Translations under genes and position numbers: made by a program
Shown: positions 12,401 to 23,872 of the stretch, piece after piece
Numbering within the stretch: the first letter of the stretch is position 1
Layout of the letters: the number at the start of each line of letters is the position of its first letter
Assembly (NCBI GenBank): GCA_022495005.1
Contig: JAGYXB010000161.1
Location: forward strand, 62,001 to 126,000
Direction: 5' to 3'
DNA length: 64,000 nucleotides
DNA from: Rhyacophila brunnea
Taxonomy: Eukaryota; Arthropoda; Insecta; Trichoptera; Rhyacophilidae
Notes under the pieces: generated by a model
What the model saw: only the letters and a program-made list of their open reading frames with translations
What the model was told of the DNA's origin: nothing
The model's database searches: none

Positions 12401-12545
12401 TGGAACGTAGAATCTTCTTTTTGGGAAGTTCCTAAGGTACGCTCTCCATACTCCCAACCACCTTTTGGGCCAAACTGGTGCTTGGCCCAGGATCAGGTGG
12501 TGTCCGTTACATCGCTGAGCGAAATTATTTGTACTTAAGAAACAA

Positions 12546-13460
12546 TGACTGCACAAACAACATATATTAAAATAAGAAATATTAATAATTATTATTATAA
12601 TGTCAAATAACACACACAAATATTTAAATAAACACAAGTAATTATTCTATTATACTGTTATGATAACTATGTATTCTGTGAAACTCATTTACCACGTAAA
12701 CGTCAGTTCATTTAATAAATATTATTATTTTTTTTAATATTGCCCCAAGTAATGCCACTTAAGTCGTATTTAACCAAGTTATTTCTTTTTTTTAATGTGA
12801 CATCGATTATATAATCCTTTGTTCTTGCTTGTTTAAGACTTTAATCCTAAAATATTATACGAAGCTATTCATTTTTTGTCACCATTTTTACTATAGTTGA
12901 AACAAATGAACTCTATAATAGTGTAGGAAGCAACAGCAGAATGTTTACGAGTACTATTTTCTCAACACTTATATTATTATGTAGGTAAATATAGAAAGGA
13001 GAATGCGTAGAATATTACCATCGTAATATTAATTTATTGTTAAAAATAAAAATATGATTATTTTACCAAGCAAACAGAATTCTAACATTATACTTCTTAA
13101 CAATAGAACAAATGTCAGTCTATTTGTCAAAGGTGACAGCTTTTAAATCTACTGATTTCAAATTATTAAGCTCAATGCATATTAAATTTCTAATAATTTT
13201 CAACCCTACTTCATTTAAAAAAATCTACATTTATCATTGAACGTGATAAAATTCTATTTAGAGAACGACCTTTACAAGTTGTTGTTGAGTTGTAATGTCG
13301 TATTAGCGACGATTTAGCTATAAATTCTATTCGTAGACAACTTATATTGGTCCTTTTATTTCATTAAACATAAAATAATTTCTAATATTTTTGTGGGCAT
13401 AAATAAATATATAAATAAATACGTAAAATAAATAAATACATAAAGTATTAAATAGTATAA
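12546..13460. other. AT-rich intron, unassigned
   Basis: Low-complexity sequence with (AT)-rich and (AAATA)n-like runs (about 13395-13450). No coding or RNA feature is supported. Confidence 0.5.
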
Positions 13461-13700
13461 CAACGGCGACGGCCGAAGGGCTTACGCGTCGGCTTATATT
13501 GGCGTGGGTCCTAAGGTCAAATTCTTGTTTTTCAACATCATTTTTCAATATGTTTTTGGAGTCTAAGTATGGATCTAATAGGTTGAACAAACGGTAAACA
13601 TCTATTTTTTGCCAAGACAAAAATCTGTTAATACATAACTCCACTCCGCGGAGGCCTATAATATGATCTTCTTAGGATCGGACATGGTCAAAAAAGTATA
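13461..13700 (+). repeat. tRNA-derived SINE copy
   Basis: Plus-strand copy. The head has GGCGACGGCCGAAGGGCTTA and GGCGTGGGTCCTAAGGTCAA (weakened B-box). The body has ATCTAATAGGTTGA and AAAATCTGTTAATACATA. The tail CGCGGAGGCC..ATATGATC..AGGATCGGACATGGTC is followed by a short A run. It matches the copies at 33963-34206 and 35958-36270. Confidence 0.8.
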
Positions 13701-14026
13701 CTCATCGATATATTATATTATTATATATTATTTATCACCCACTAACAACAGCTACCTGCGAACTACAGATATCATGATGTCTGTATGGGACGTCCACTAC
13801 TATACCGGTCCTCGTCGTTTCTACCGTAGACCTCTTCTTTTTACCCATCCCCAGATACTCTCTCTTGGTGATGCTCTTTGGTTCTAGCGATAAACGACTA
13901 GCCGGTATCTATAATCACCGGTAGAATACTCACGTAGCAATCGATTCGACATGACGCATTCACGAGTAGTTACCGTATGCGCGTGGCTTTAGTTTTTTTA
14001 GTGTCCTCGATAATAATATATTATGT
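13701..14026. other. short unassigned stretch
   Basis: A GC-richer patch (about 13790-13990) between the SINE and the 36-bp-TIR element. The 74-codon ORF at 13663-13887 overlaps the SINE tail and has no recognisable domain. I see no gene. Confidence 0.4.
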
Positions 14027-14316
14027 AACATATATAATTTAGAAAAACACTTTCTGAGAGCATATATTATAACCAATAGAAAAAATATTTTTGAAAAAAA
14101 GTAAGCCAACCCGACGGGCAATCGAACTCCGTATCTCCCAGGTTTACGCCCTGATCCGTTGCATTACCACTATGCAACGAGGTGACATACTAATTGCGAC
14201 AAATTTTAACTATTGGTCAATTTTAATACCTACTCATCAGTGCACTTCCAAATCAAGCTACTTTGGCAATCAATTTGTGTTGCTCTCAGAAAGTGTTTTT
14301 CTAAATTATATATGTT
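14027..14316. mobile_element. 290-bp element with perfect 36-bp terminal inverted repeats and tRNA-like core
   Basis: Positions 14027-14062 (starting AACATATATAATTTAGAAAA) are the exact reverse complement of 14281-14316, 36 of 36 bases. The interior on the minus strand carries a tRNA-like segment (about 14190-14107) with an A-box-like TAGTGGTAATGC and a B-box-like GAGTTCGATTGCC. The 83-codon ORF across it is a by-product. Long exact repeats imply a young element or recent arm conversion. No transposase is present and no clear target duplication is seen. Confidence 0.85.
14107..14190 (-). ncRNA. tRNA-like (SINE-type or tRNA pseudogene) core inside 36-bp-TIR element
   Basis: On the minus strand: CACCTCGTTGCATAGTGGTA, then an anticodon-arm-like region with CCTGGGAG, and GGAGTTCGATTGCCCG as T-arm and B-box. 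The acceptor stem does not pair convincingly, so this is not a functional tRNA. It could still supply an internal RNA polymerase III promoter. Confidence 0.5.
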
Positions 14317-14738
14317 CAATAATCAGAATGATATATTCTTAAATCTTGTGAATTATTCGTTGAATAAAAGAAATAGTTAATTATAAATTATTATATGTAT
14401 GGAAGCTTTAAATTGTCATTGTTATCAACACCAATCATGGGAATAAATCAATTTAAATTAGCAACTTCACTGAATTCCATTTAACTCATATGACAGAGTT
14501 GATCAGTATTGTATTTCAATTAAACAATTCACCGATTATCGACAAGCCTATCTCAACCAAAGTTATATTACAATACTTAACAGGAATAGACGACCACGTA
14601 CCATTAATCGGCAGTATCATTAATAATTTACTGTGATAATGAATATATTTCAATATTAACAGATTCATCAATCTATTTAAATTTTATAATATTAATTACT
14701 TATCTTCACGGCATCCATAAAACGGTGATATGTAAATT
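14317..14738. other. AT-rich intron, nothing recognised
   Basis: Plain AT-rich sequence between two mobile elements, with no ORF, hairpin or repeat that I could support. Confidence 0.5.
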
Positions 14739-15123
14739 GTACGCAAAACATTTCACCGTCGCACAGTTCGCCGTCTGCTTTCTTATTGGAAAGAGATGAC
14801 CGTATACAATACGGTCTGCAATTTTATTAGATTCAATGTGAACATTAATTCAATTTTCATAGCTGATTTTAGCAAAATTCATGAATTCAAGAATAAAAGC
14901 CTAACCTAACCTAACAAATAATCCAGTATATCGGCTATTTTCAAAATTTCTTTTCTGCTGGCTTCCTGTAAAGCGTAAACCTACAAGAACCGTGTTTTAG
15001 TTAAACATGAATTTTATGTCAGTACTATGATCCAAATAGGTTGGACGGTCTTTAATATACGGCCATATATTTCCGATAGAACATTTCACGGTGAAGCGTG
15101 ATACGGCGAACTGCATACGTACA
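14739..15123. mobile_element. fold-back MITE with GTACGY..TTCRCCG ends and CCTAA repeats
   Basis: The left end GTACGCAAAACATTTCACCG and the right end (reverse complement GTACGTATGCAGTTCGCCG) form inverted termini that continue imperfectly through CAGTTCGCCG and CACCGTGAAATGTTC. The termini match those of the better-preserved element at 41229-41587. (CCTAA)3 lies inside at 14900-14915. No ORF is present. Confidence 0.7.
14900..14915. repeat. (CCTAA)3 telomere-type repeat
   Basis: Three tandem CCTAA units plus one base inside the fold-back element at 14739-15123. Confidence 0.8.
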
Positions 15124-16488
15124 AGTTTTCAGACACGCCATAAAACAACAGTATTATAATAATTTCATTAACTTCACTAGCATGAACTACTATAAAAAAT
15201 CACAAAATTTGCATTTAATGCAAATCTGTATTTATAACATTTTAATTAAATTACTAATAATTTCTTCATTCTCTTATTTGATTATTCTTTATTCTCAAAA
15301 TCTAGCATAACAATATACTATGATGAGGTCAAATTGAATTTATTTTGTTTTATTTTTTTATTTACTTAATATTCGTTCAACACCAGCCACATTATGTGTC
15401 AAGTAAACAAATACATTGTTATAAACTGATTTATGTGCGTTATTTTTAGTCTGTATAATTCTCTGTAACTGATTCGTATAATAATGATTGTATTCATTGA
15501 AAACAAAATATAATATGAGATTAACAGTAAGACCACTTGTCAATTAAAATTATTGAATAGAAAGTGTCAATATGTAAGCTGAAATATTATTAGAAATCCA
15601 TATTAGGTATATAATATATTATTTCAAAAACATTTTCGATTTCAATAAACTCGATCTATTAAACTAAAATAAAAATTTTAATAATCTTACATATTTTTAA
15701 ATATATTTTTTTAGCACTAATCACTACATCGATTGTATGTTTTTCATTTTGTTTTCATCAACATAAGAAATTTTGATCACGAAAATGCTAATTTCTGAAA
15801 ATTAACTGAATTAACTGAAAGTCGAAATAATCCAATTGCACGAATAAAAAATATCCAGTATTTATTTTATACTCGTATTTACCATGTCTAATTAATTTAA
15901 ATAATACAAATATAAATTTCTGAAACGAATTTTATTGTGCGCTCATTTGTAAAGCGATAATTAATCCGATATAGCTATTGGATGCGTTTTATATAAATAA
16001 AGAATGTTTTTGATTAAAATATTCGCGGGCATATTAATTATCAGTAGCAAAATATATATCATCTCATATCTATAAATGCAGAATATAGTTTATGAGCGGT
16101 AAATATACTATGTATATAAAAAAAATATCGGTGTGTGTACTTATGTACGCGCGTTAGAAGCTATACATCTTTGGCGTAACAAAACAAAAACAAAACTTGT
16201 GATAACCTAGATTGTTTGACTAGCTCTTAATTATCTTGTTAAATTACACACTCAAGAAAAAGCACCGCTTATTGGAACGCCGTTGGTTTATTTCTATACA
16301 CTTTAACTTATATTACTAAATTATATAATTATTTATCGTTGTTTTTATTTTTAAAGTAACAACTGCCACTATGACGTTTAATAGTTTGTTTACATAAGGA
16401 ATTGCAAATGGCCCACAATAATAAATTCGCTGCCTAGCAACGGAACAATTCTAAACTATATACTGTGCAATCGTCACGATTGCAGTAT
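15124..16488. other. AT-rich intron, nothing recognised
   Basis: Low-complexity AT-rich intron. ORFs at 15098-15310 and 15358-15543 have the Ile/Asn/Tyr/Lys-rich composition expected by chance. No structured repeat was found. Confidence 0.5.
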
Positions 16489-16562
16489 CATTCTGTGGCG
16501 TAATGGTACAGTGTTCGGCTGATAACTGAACAATCGGTGGTTCGAATCCAATCGAGTGTGGT
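16489..16562 (+). pseudogene. tRNA-Ile-like pseudogene or SINE head
   Basis: TTCTGTGGCGTAATGGTACA resembles a tRNA 5' half with A-box. TTCGG-CTGATAA-CTGAA forms a five-pair anticodon arm (one G-T pair) whose 7-base loop would present GAT (Ile). GGTTCGAATCC is a canonical B-box. The acceptor ends do not pair and the T-stem is weak, so a functional tRNA is unlikely. Just upstream, GCAATCG-TCA-CGATTGC (about 16468-16484) is a perfect 7-bp hairpin. Confidence 0.55.
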
Positions 16563-16728
16563 TTTATGTGTTACATATCACACGCCAAAAATACACTCTG
16601 ATCTGATTTTCCAAACGCGCCTAAAGAATTATAACTTCAAAAAACTTTTTATATACTACAACTGAAATTAATTAAGAACTACCATATTATACATACATAT
16701 CTAAAGCATACAAAATATATTCGACTTT

Positions 16729-17109
16729 GTTTAGGAAAAAGGGCGTAACCCTCGATTTTTCGAAAAGTGTTTTTATTAGATATTAACAATGTATACAACT
16801 AAATACACGTTTTATAAAAAGGAAGTAAGCCGCAAATGCCGAATTATTATCTACATTCAGATTTTAGTTGAGCTTTAATTAAAATTTAATTTAAGGAAAA
16901 AAACATTTACCCTCAATTTTAATGATTTTTCTGTAATAACTTCTTTAATTATTATTAGATCAAAAATATATTACACCAAATCATCAATCATCATGCACCC
17001 AATGTCTGCGCCTATTTTTTTTTAAATATTAAACCAAAATCATTCAAAAAACGTTTTTTTCCCCTCCTGTAAAATTTGTTCTGTGAGGGTTACGCCCTTT
17101 TTCCTAAAC
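16729..17109. mobile_element. 381-bp MITE with perfect 25-bp terminal inverted repeats
   Basis: Positions 16729-16753 (GTTTAGGAAAAAGGGCGTAA then CCCTC) are the exact reverse complement of 17085-17109. Outside this the flanks (TTCGAC / GTCGTA) remain loosely complementary, so the true ends may lie up to 10 bp further out. The interior is AT-rich with no ORF. It is a non-autonomous DNA transposon; the superfamily is undetermined. Confidence 0.85.
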
Positions 17110-18666
17110 ACGGTCGTATTCTATGTATGACTATATAAATCTCTGCTATATTAAAAATAAATAAAATTATATATTATGTCAGTATAAAATTTATATTCCT
17201 AGATGAAAACATTCCCGATCATACAAGTATAAATCCGGAAAATTCGCATCAAAAATATACGCTCGTAACCAAACATTCAATTGAGTTAAAACAACTCACA
17301 TTGTAGCAGGGTACACAATGTAGGAGACAGGCAACATCCCAAGTAGTATCCCGATGGCTTGGCTTATTTAAGAAGCAACTTAGTGTTGGAGCTCTATGGC
17401 TTGTATTACCTTGGTAAACGAAGAGCATTTTTACGATCCTCTTCTCTGCGGTGTAATGCAATTTAAAAAAAACATTTCCCTCTTTTTTCGTGTGACTTTG
17501 TTAAAGGTGTTTTATGTGGTACAGACCGCTTTAAGTACGTTCGGATTTACTTTTGCGGTGCTTAACTGTTTATTATGAGGCTTATTTCTAGCATCTTTGG
17601 AAGAATAGTAGTCATCTTGGACTATTAGGTATGTTATTAGTGTGCTGTTAATAAAATTACAAATACGTTTCAGGTTTCATGTTCATCTTTCTTTCTTAAA
17701 TTCGCTGTCATTGTTTTAATAACTATCTTGCTATTTTCTACTTTTATCTTTATGTTTTAGATTAAGTTTATATATTATAATGTTTAAACTACTTGTAAAA
17801 TATGCTTACAAAGGTAAGTAGATAAACATTATTTAACGCAACTTGCCTACGTACATAAAAACTAACACAGCTAATCTGCCTAAATACCCTTTTAGGACTT
17901 ACTTTCTTTTGACGTCTGTTAGGGTATTTCACCGGTAGTGTATAGGCCACGAAGTCGATTTACACTCACAGACTTTTGTAAAATGACTTATTTAAAAACC
18001 AAGTACGAAATCTATAATAATTTTACCGTAAGTAGTGTAATTAGTTTAAGGTTTTCTTTACGTCGACATACTCATTTTTATGTAGCTTATGTATTTTAAA
18101 ACATAAGTTTGGAAAATATAATTTTAGTTAACACGGTAAAATAATTATATCAATGGTTAATTTATACTTAAACATGCAATAAAAATAAAATGAATTGATT
18201 ATTCTAAAATAAACATTTCATTAATATGATAATATTAAACACTTCACAAAGATAGTGTTAATAGTCAACTTTTAGTAAAAAGAACATTGCACTATATAAA
18301 ATAAACCAAATTTTATTGTACTTAATCAAAATAATTAACAGTTTCATCCACTCAAATCAAGTATAGTCAACACAGTTTAAGGTTAAACCCTGCTACTAGT
18401 TTTGATATGGGCATATATAGTAATATACAGTAATATAGATTATATTACAATCTATAGTACCTACTTATATACTACATATTTAATTTATTTTTACTAAAAA
18501 AATGTTCCTCGTAGTCACAAATGAGTATCATGACAAATTTGATCTACTTACAAAATCTGGATGAGTTTTCTCAATCTTTTAATTTTATCTGCAATCATTA
18601 TAGCCAGAGGCGCGTTTCCCTACGCAACATGACGCAACAGATTCATCAGAAAAATTATTAAAAGAT
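17110..18666. other. AT-rich intron, unassigned
   Basis: A GC-richer patch (about 17290-17400) is overlapped by the minus ORF 17249-17461, which has no recognisable domain. The rest is low-complexity intron with short AT hairpins (for example near 18420-18475). Confidence 0.45.
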
Positions 18667-18708
18667 TGATCCTATTAGGATCGGACATGGTTTAAAAAAA
18701 AAAAAAAG
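18667..18708 (+). repeat. SINE 3'-end fragment with A tail
   Basis: GATCCTATTAGGATCGGACATGGTTT followed by about 14 A residues matches the 3' tail of the SINE copies at 13461-13700 and 35958-36270. The tRNA-like head is missing, consistent with 5' truncation. Confidence 0.75.
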
Positions 18709-21231
18709 ATAGACGACAATATTTCACTGAGGCTCTGTTTCTGCTGTATTTGATGCATATATCACCAGCATTATATTATTATGGTTAATTAACAAAATAT
18801 TTTCACTGAAATCGAGAATCAAAATCGACGCAAAAAGATCGGTTTCCAACATGATTATCCGGCCGGAAGTGAAGGACAATCTGGGTCTCATAATACCTTC
18901 AAAATGCAGATATTGCCGGAGAGACTTAACTATTACTGGTTGCGCTTTTTAGAACGGAACGGGAATGATTCGGATGCTGGGGGTGGTTATATCAAGGATG
19001 CCAGGCACTAACGTTTAATGATGATGAAGCTGGCTCCGTGGTCTGGTTCTCACTTAATAGCACTACCACTCTCGCGCGATAACTGCTTATTGAGTCATTC
19101 TGTGGGCGGCCATTGACGGTCAAAACCAGACGAAATAACGTCGTAATGTTTTACAGGTTTTAGGTGTTTACACTCACGCGAAGAATGAAAGAAGGATAAT
19201 GATTCTAGGTGAATAAGATATTTATATTGTATTAGAGCCGCTATAATTGGCCCAACCAAGTACCAATGGATGTGAAAACGAATAATGACTGAAAAGATTG
19301 ACAACATGTATGGTATAAGCCATCGTTTGTTCGGAAAAAAACTCTAAAATCAACTATTTTACGTATCTCAGGAGTAGGATTAAAATTTATTTATTTTGAT
19401 GCGACGGTTTTATAAAAATATTCATCAGCATGGTTTGACTCAATATAAGTTAGTTAACCTTTCGCTGCCGTGGAATAAAAGTTTGCCAATCGTAAAAAAA
19501 AGTTTTGCAATTTCAGTTGTCGAACGAAAAAAGGCACGTACTTTGAGTCGAATTATAGATAGGAGCGAGAGGGAGAGAGACGTTAAGCCCAGCGTTTTGA
19601 ATTGTATCGTTAAAATTAGTTGAAATCTCGAGAAACTTTTTTTTTAATCTTGACCTCACAGCGACAAAGAAGCGTAAATAAAAAGAATATTTTTAACATG
19701 TATTACAAAGGGAATAATATAATATTTTTTTGCTCGGATAGGGATTGAGTTTTATCATTAATCAAAATAAATCATAATATGCAGTACTTATTCGAATTAG
19801 TTTAATAATAATGATGTCTGGTTTTGTCCGCTTCAATTTATACTAACAAATTTTAAAGGCACAATTATTATTATTTGAAGATGTAAAAAATAATAAGATA
19901 TCTTCATATCATTAATAAATAATACACAAGATTAAATAATGTAGCATTTTTTTTGTGTGTATTCAATTGGGATTTTTAAATCTTTAAAATCTTTTTTATT
20001 ATTATTTGAATAAAATAATAGTTAAATGAAATATTCCTTTGGAATAAGCTTGACACTTGTTTATTTTCTAATTTCACACCGATTGATATCCGGTATATTA
20101 GTTTCAAAATTCTAAAATATGTGCTTTATACAATGTTTCATTATTTAGACAAACAATCACACAATTGAAAATTATGGTTCCCTGAAAAAATAAGCAAAGT
20201 AAAAGCACACAAGCCGCTAGTCTCTGTTTATATTTTCAAATAAAGCTGCCAACGCGTTTAATGCTAATTATTACATTATTAACAATTTACTTAATCTTGC
20301 ATATAAATACGTAAAGCTTATAATATGATCACCTCCAGAAAACTATACTTTAGATTATTTCATAGTAGAAGACAAGTATAGTCTTTGTTAGTATATTCTT
20401 TACAATTATTATCAATTTTGACGAAAAACGCAAACAACATTATATAGCTACAAGAAAACTCATCATCTTACCAATACTCTCTATAGAGCATATTATAGTA
20501 TTGAGTATTCTTATATAAATTATAATTATAACTATTGACTTTACAATTTGAATAAAGTAGCAATTTGGCCATTCTGTTCATTCAATTGCTACTTGCAATC
20601 GTCTAGAAAATTAATATTTCAAATTTACAATTACACATTCACACCACGTCTGAGAATATTTTTTATTTTAAAACGAAATGAAAATGCCGGCGACTCTGGC
20701 GATTATTTTTAAACTGGGCGAAAGTTCGTTATTTTTTTATAAAGAAAAAATACATCAAACCTCCTTCATTTTGAATGATTAATGGCAGACTTGATCGGCC
20801 TTTGTTATCTTTATTTTTTTAATTAATGACACTGTTTGTTAGCGTAATTGCTTAGTGGTATTTTGATAAAATGCCATATAATATTTATAATAGATAAAGA
20901 TTGTCGCCGTTAGATAATTGAAAATAAAAAAAATAGTATATATTTAGGTGTATATTTTTTTAAAGTAACCAGAAAAACCATCTGGATTAACTAAATCGTA
21001 CTTGGCAATAAACACCATCCAGAGTTGCGTACTTAACAGGACTTAGTTCCTATGTGTTTTGACCATTTTTGAAATTGTCTCGTTCTGAACCACCGCCTTT
21101 TTTCTGTAGCTTTACAACCTGCTATATTACGTATTGTTATAATATGGATACTGTAGGCGACGCAATCTAAGTTGCCGATTTTAGTCTCTAAAAGTAGAGG
21201 CCTATCTTAGGGAATTAAGGTTCGAATACAA
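18709..21231. other. intron with unassigned GC-richer patch and a short hairpin
   Basis: The patch 18820-19130 is clearly richer in GC than its surroundings and may be a remnant of element coding sequence, but no family signature is visible. The ORFs at 19095-19307 and 19396-19623 are unassigned. AAGTAGCAATT at 20555-20565 and its exact reverse complement at 20584-20594 form an 11-bp hairpin with an 18-base loop. The rest is plain AT-rich sequence. Confidence 0.45.
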
Positions 21232-21870
21232 TATCATCATGATATGTGCTGTTACGTACTGCCACAGAAAGCTTCCACTATGAAAAAATGTGATATACCA
21301 TTTTTCTGTGTATTTAAAATGTTATGAAACTGATGCTCCCGTCCTGTAGCACATTTTGAACCTTTAAACGAATAATATCAGTAAGCAAAATCTGCAGAAA
21401 TGGCCAGAACAACAATGAGATCACCTCACGCGTATCACGCTACATCGTCAACCGCTTGACGCAATGAACGTTTTTTTTATTATTTTTGTATGCCTACACA
21501 TTTTCTACTTACGTCAAAATGCTTAGATACTCTTCGTTTTTATTTTTTTATGGATTTTATATGAAATTATTTTCTATGTCTGGTGTTTATATCTATTATC
21601 TATGGCCCGCTTGTTGGGTTCTGTTCAATATATTATTATCTATGCATGCGATATCGCAAGTAATTTTAGCGTACGAACATTTAGAAACTGTTAAAATTAA
21701 TTGATAATACCATGATCAATGAATAATAATTTAATATACTAATAAATTAGAGTTGACACTTTCCATAATAGAATATATTATGGATATAGTGATCATTCAA
21801 AATATTCTGTGGAATAACAAAACTATAGACTAAATGTGTCGCCGTGTCAGCACATGACAACACGTGACGT
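21232..21870 (+). repeat. dispersed repeat, copy 2 (inverse of 6541-7116)
   Basis: Matches the reverse complement of 6541-7116 along its length. Shared landmarks include ATGTGCTG, CCACAGAAAGCTT, TGATGCTCCCGTCCTG, ATCTGCAGAAAT, AACAACAATGAGATC, ACGTTTTTTTTATTATT, TGCCTACACATTTTCTACTT and GTGTCGCCGTGTCAG. The 72-codon ORF at 21486-21704 lies inside it and is not conserved in the other copy. The outer sequence (CATGTGCTGACACGG read inward from the right, ATGTGCTG from the left) suggests short inverted ends. Confidence 0.75.
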
Positions 21871-23120
21871 AATCATAGTGTAATCGCAGCATTATACTCT
21901 GAGTATGGATACGCATCGCACTCTAATTTTTTATTTTATAGGTTTAGATTTAATTTGATAGATTTGTATGCAATATTAATTATTACGTTTTATTTGAATT
22001 AAATATTTTGTTTTAAAACTTTGACATACAGTTATAGCATGTTAACACCAGTTAAATTATTAAATAATTAATACTGTCGACTTGCTGAAAGTTAAATTTA
22101 AGTTCGTATTGATATAAGCTTTATACTATTCCGCATGAATTGGTTTTAGTCTAAGCACTGTGCACAATAATATTTATTTAATACTTATTACTAATATACT
22201 AAATTAACATAATGTAACGTTCATGAAAAGGTATTATTCGCAATTATTGAACTTTCCAGCCATTAATTTGAGGCAAATTAAATTTTTCCACTTTTATACA
22301 ATACTAATTGTATTGTATGTCATTATCAATCAAAGTAAGTTATAATGTTCGATCCTTAAGCGGTGCATATTATGGACATCTACATAGTGGAGATTTTAAT
22401 AACAGATTTTTTACGAATATTACTTGTTGGCCCATTTGTTAAACATATTGAGTCTTTGCAATGGACCAAAAACAAATTGAGTCTCTTATTTATACAAAAA
22501 TGACCGCTTTATCATCAAGCCAACGTGGGTACATTACCAATATGTATTGATAACATGTGGAAAAGATATTTAAAAAAAAAACATAATAAATTGGATTGAT
22601 CTGAGTTTCCCCATCTCCACCCGCCATGTATATGCAGCCGAGGTTTGTGCACGGCTGCCTACCATGACGCTATAAGCGTGTCAGAATGAAAAGATTTCAG
22701 TGCCACACTTCCTTGTCTCGAAGCAATGCTGCACGGGACTGATGTAGCAACCATGCACCTTAGTGCTTAAAGGAAAAGTTTTAGAAAATAAAAATAATTT
22801 TGACTTGCTCTGCCGTCATTTATCTTTAATGACATGACGTATCCTCTGTACCCTGTACTGAAACTCTGCCAAAACAGAGGAGTCAGGAGTTTAAAGCGAT
22901 GAATCTAAGGAGGGATCGGAATTATTCCGTCCTCCATATGACGCAGCAAATTTTTCGAATGCCTCATTGTTGGGTTATTTGTTTAAACTATCGTCGCTTT
23001 CAACCAATAATTTAAAGGTTATGAAATTAGTAATAAAGCTTTTTTAAAACGTCATAACAGCCATTTTTTCTAATTCCCGCAAAATTGACATTTCTGTTCA
23101 GTATTGTTTGGAAAATCATT
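21871..23120. other. intron with possible LINE 3'-UTR-like fragment
   Basis: 22600-22760 is GC-richer and includes CCATCTCCACCCGCCATGTA, which resembles CCACCACCCGCCATGTC at the 3' end of the R1-like LINE (about 8439-8456). A short fragment of a related element is possible but not shown. The remainder is plain AT-rich intron. Confidence 0.35.
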
Positions 23121-23872
23121 ATGGAAAGATACATAGTTGTACAGCATATACAAATAAATTGTTAAAAGTTATTACAACAATTATTATGAATCTATTCGAG
23201 CCACTTTCGGGTATTACGTCAAATTTATGGTTAAAATAATTGATTACAAAACCTAATATTCATGAATTAATTGGAAAAATTGAGTCTAATGGTAATTTTT
23301 ATGCCCCGTCAAAAACGTAAACACGGGTACTATTGAAAATATCGATGTTGTGAATCAAAGTATATATGAAAATCTAGAACAATCAATTAAGCATCATTTC
23401 CAAGATCTTGGTCTCTCTTATAGCACTATATGGAATATGCTTCATATAAAATACAGTTAACACAAGAACTTAAATTGAACGATCATTTTCAAAATGTTGC
23501 TGATTGGGCTTTAAAGTAACTTGAAATAGACCCATTATTTCATGAAAAACCGTCTTCAGCGGTGAAGCTCATTTTTGGTTAAGCACTATTGTCGCATTTG
23601 GAGTAATGAAAACTCACATACTATTCTTAAAACACCTTAACAAAAATTAACATTTTAGCGTGATTTATGGTATGGAGGTGTAATTGGCCCGTATTTGTTT
23701 TAATAAAAATGGCAATGCCACTACTGCTAATAGAAGACGCCACAGAAATATGACTTACTGATTTTTTTCTGACATGAATTAGATTTTTATCAGGACGATA
23801 TGTGGTTCCAACGAGATGGTGCAACATTCCATACATCTCGTGACACAATCAAATTATTAAGAGAAATCTTCA
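23121..23872 (+). pseudogene. mariner-like (Tc1/mariner) transposase relic
   Basis: Reading across frames gives a decayed DDE transposase: MERYIV at 23121, then QLTQELKLNDHF (about 23454), VADWALK (about 23500), FSGEAHFWLS (about 23555-23584) and WFQRDGATFHTSRDTIKLLR (about 23803-23862). These are in the order of insect mariner-like transposases. The first catalytic Asp of FSDEAHF is Gly here (GGT at 23561-23563), and the second, in the RDGATFHT motif, is retained (GAT at 23815-23817). Multiple stops and frameshifts, and a truncated C-terminus, make it a dead relic. Terminal inverted repeats were not identified. Confidence 0.75.

Larger units (their letters stand above)
8400..12545 (-). mobile_element. 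R1-clade-like non-LTR retrotransposon (LINE), degenerate
   Basis: A two-ORF LINE read on the minus strand. ORF1 is Gag-like with CCHC zinc knuckles (about 12400-11170). ORF2 holds an endonuclease stub, reverse transcriptase and C-terminal HCC zinc motif (about 11173-8509). Region order, ORF1 knuckles immediately upstream of ORF2, and the C-X-C-X7-H-X4-C motif after the RT fit the R1 group (R1/TRAS/Waldo type), as inferred from family knowledge. Both ORFs carry frameshifts or stops and the endonuclease is largely deleted, so the copy is dead. The boundaries are approximate. I could not identify target-site duplications or a poly-A tail. Confidence 0.85.

Noticed and set aside
20555..20594. 11-bp hairpin as a microRNA precursor
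   Set aside because: The stem is far too short for a pre-miRNA, with no extended pairing outside it.
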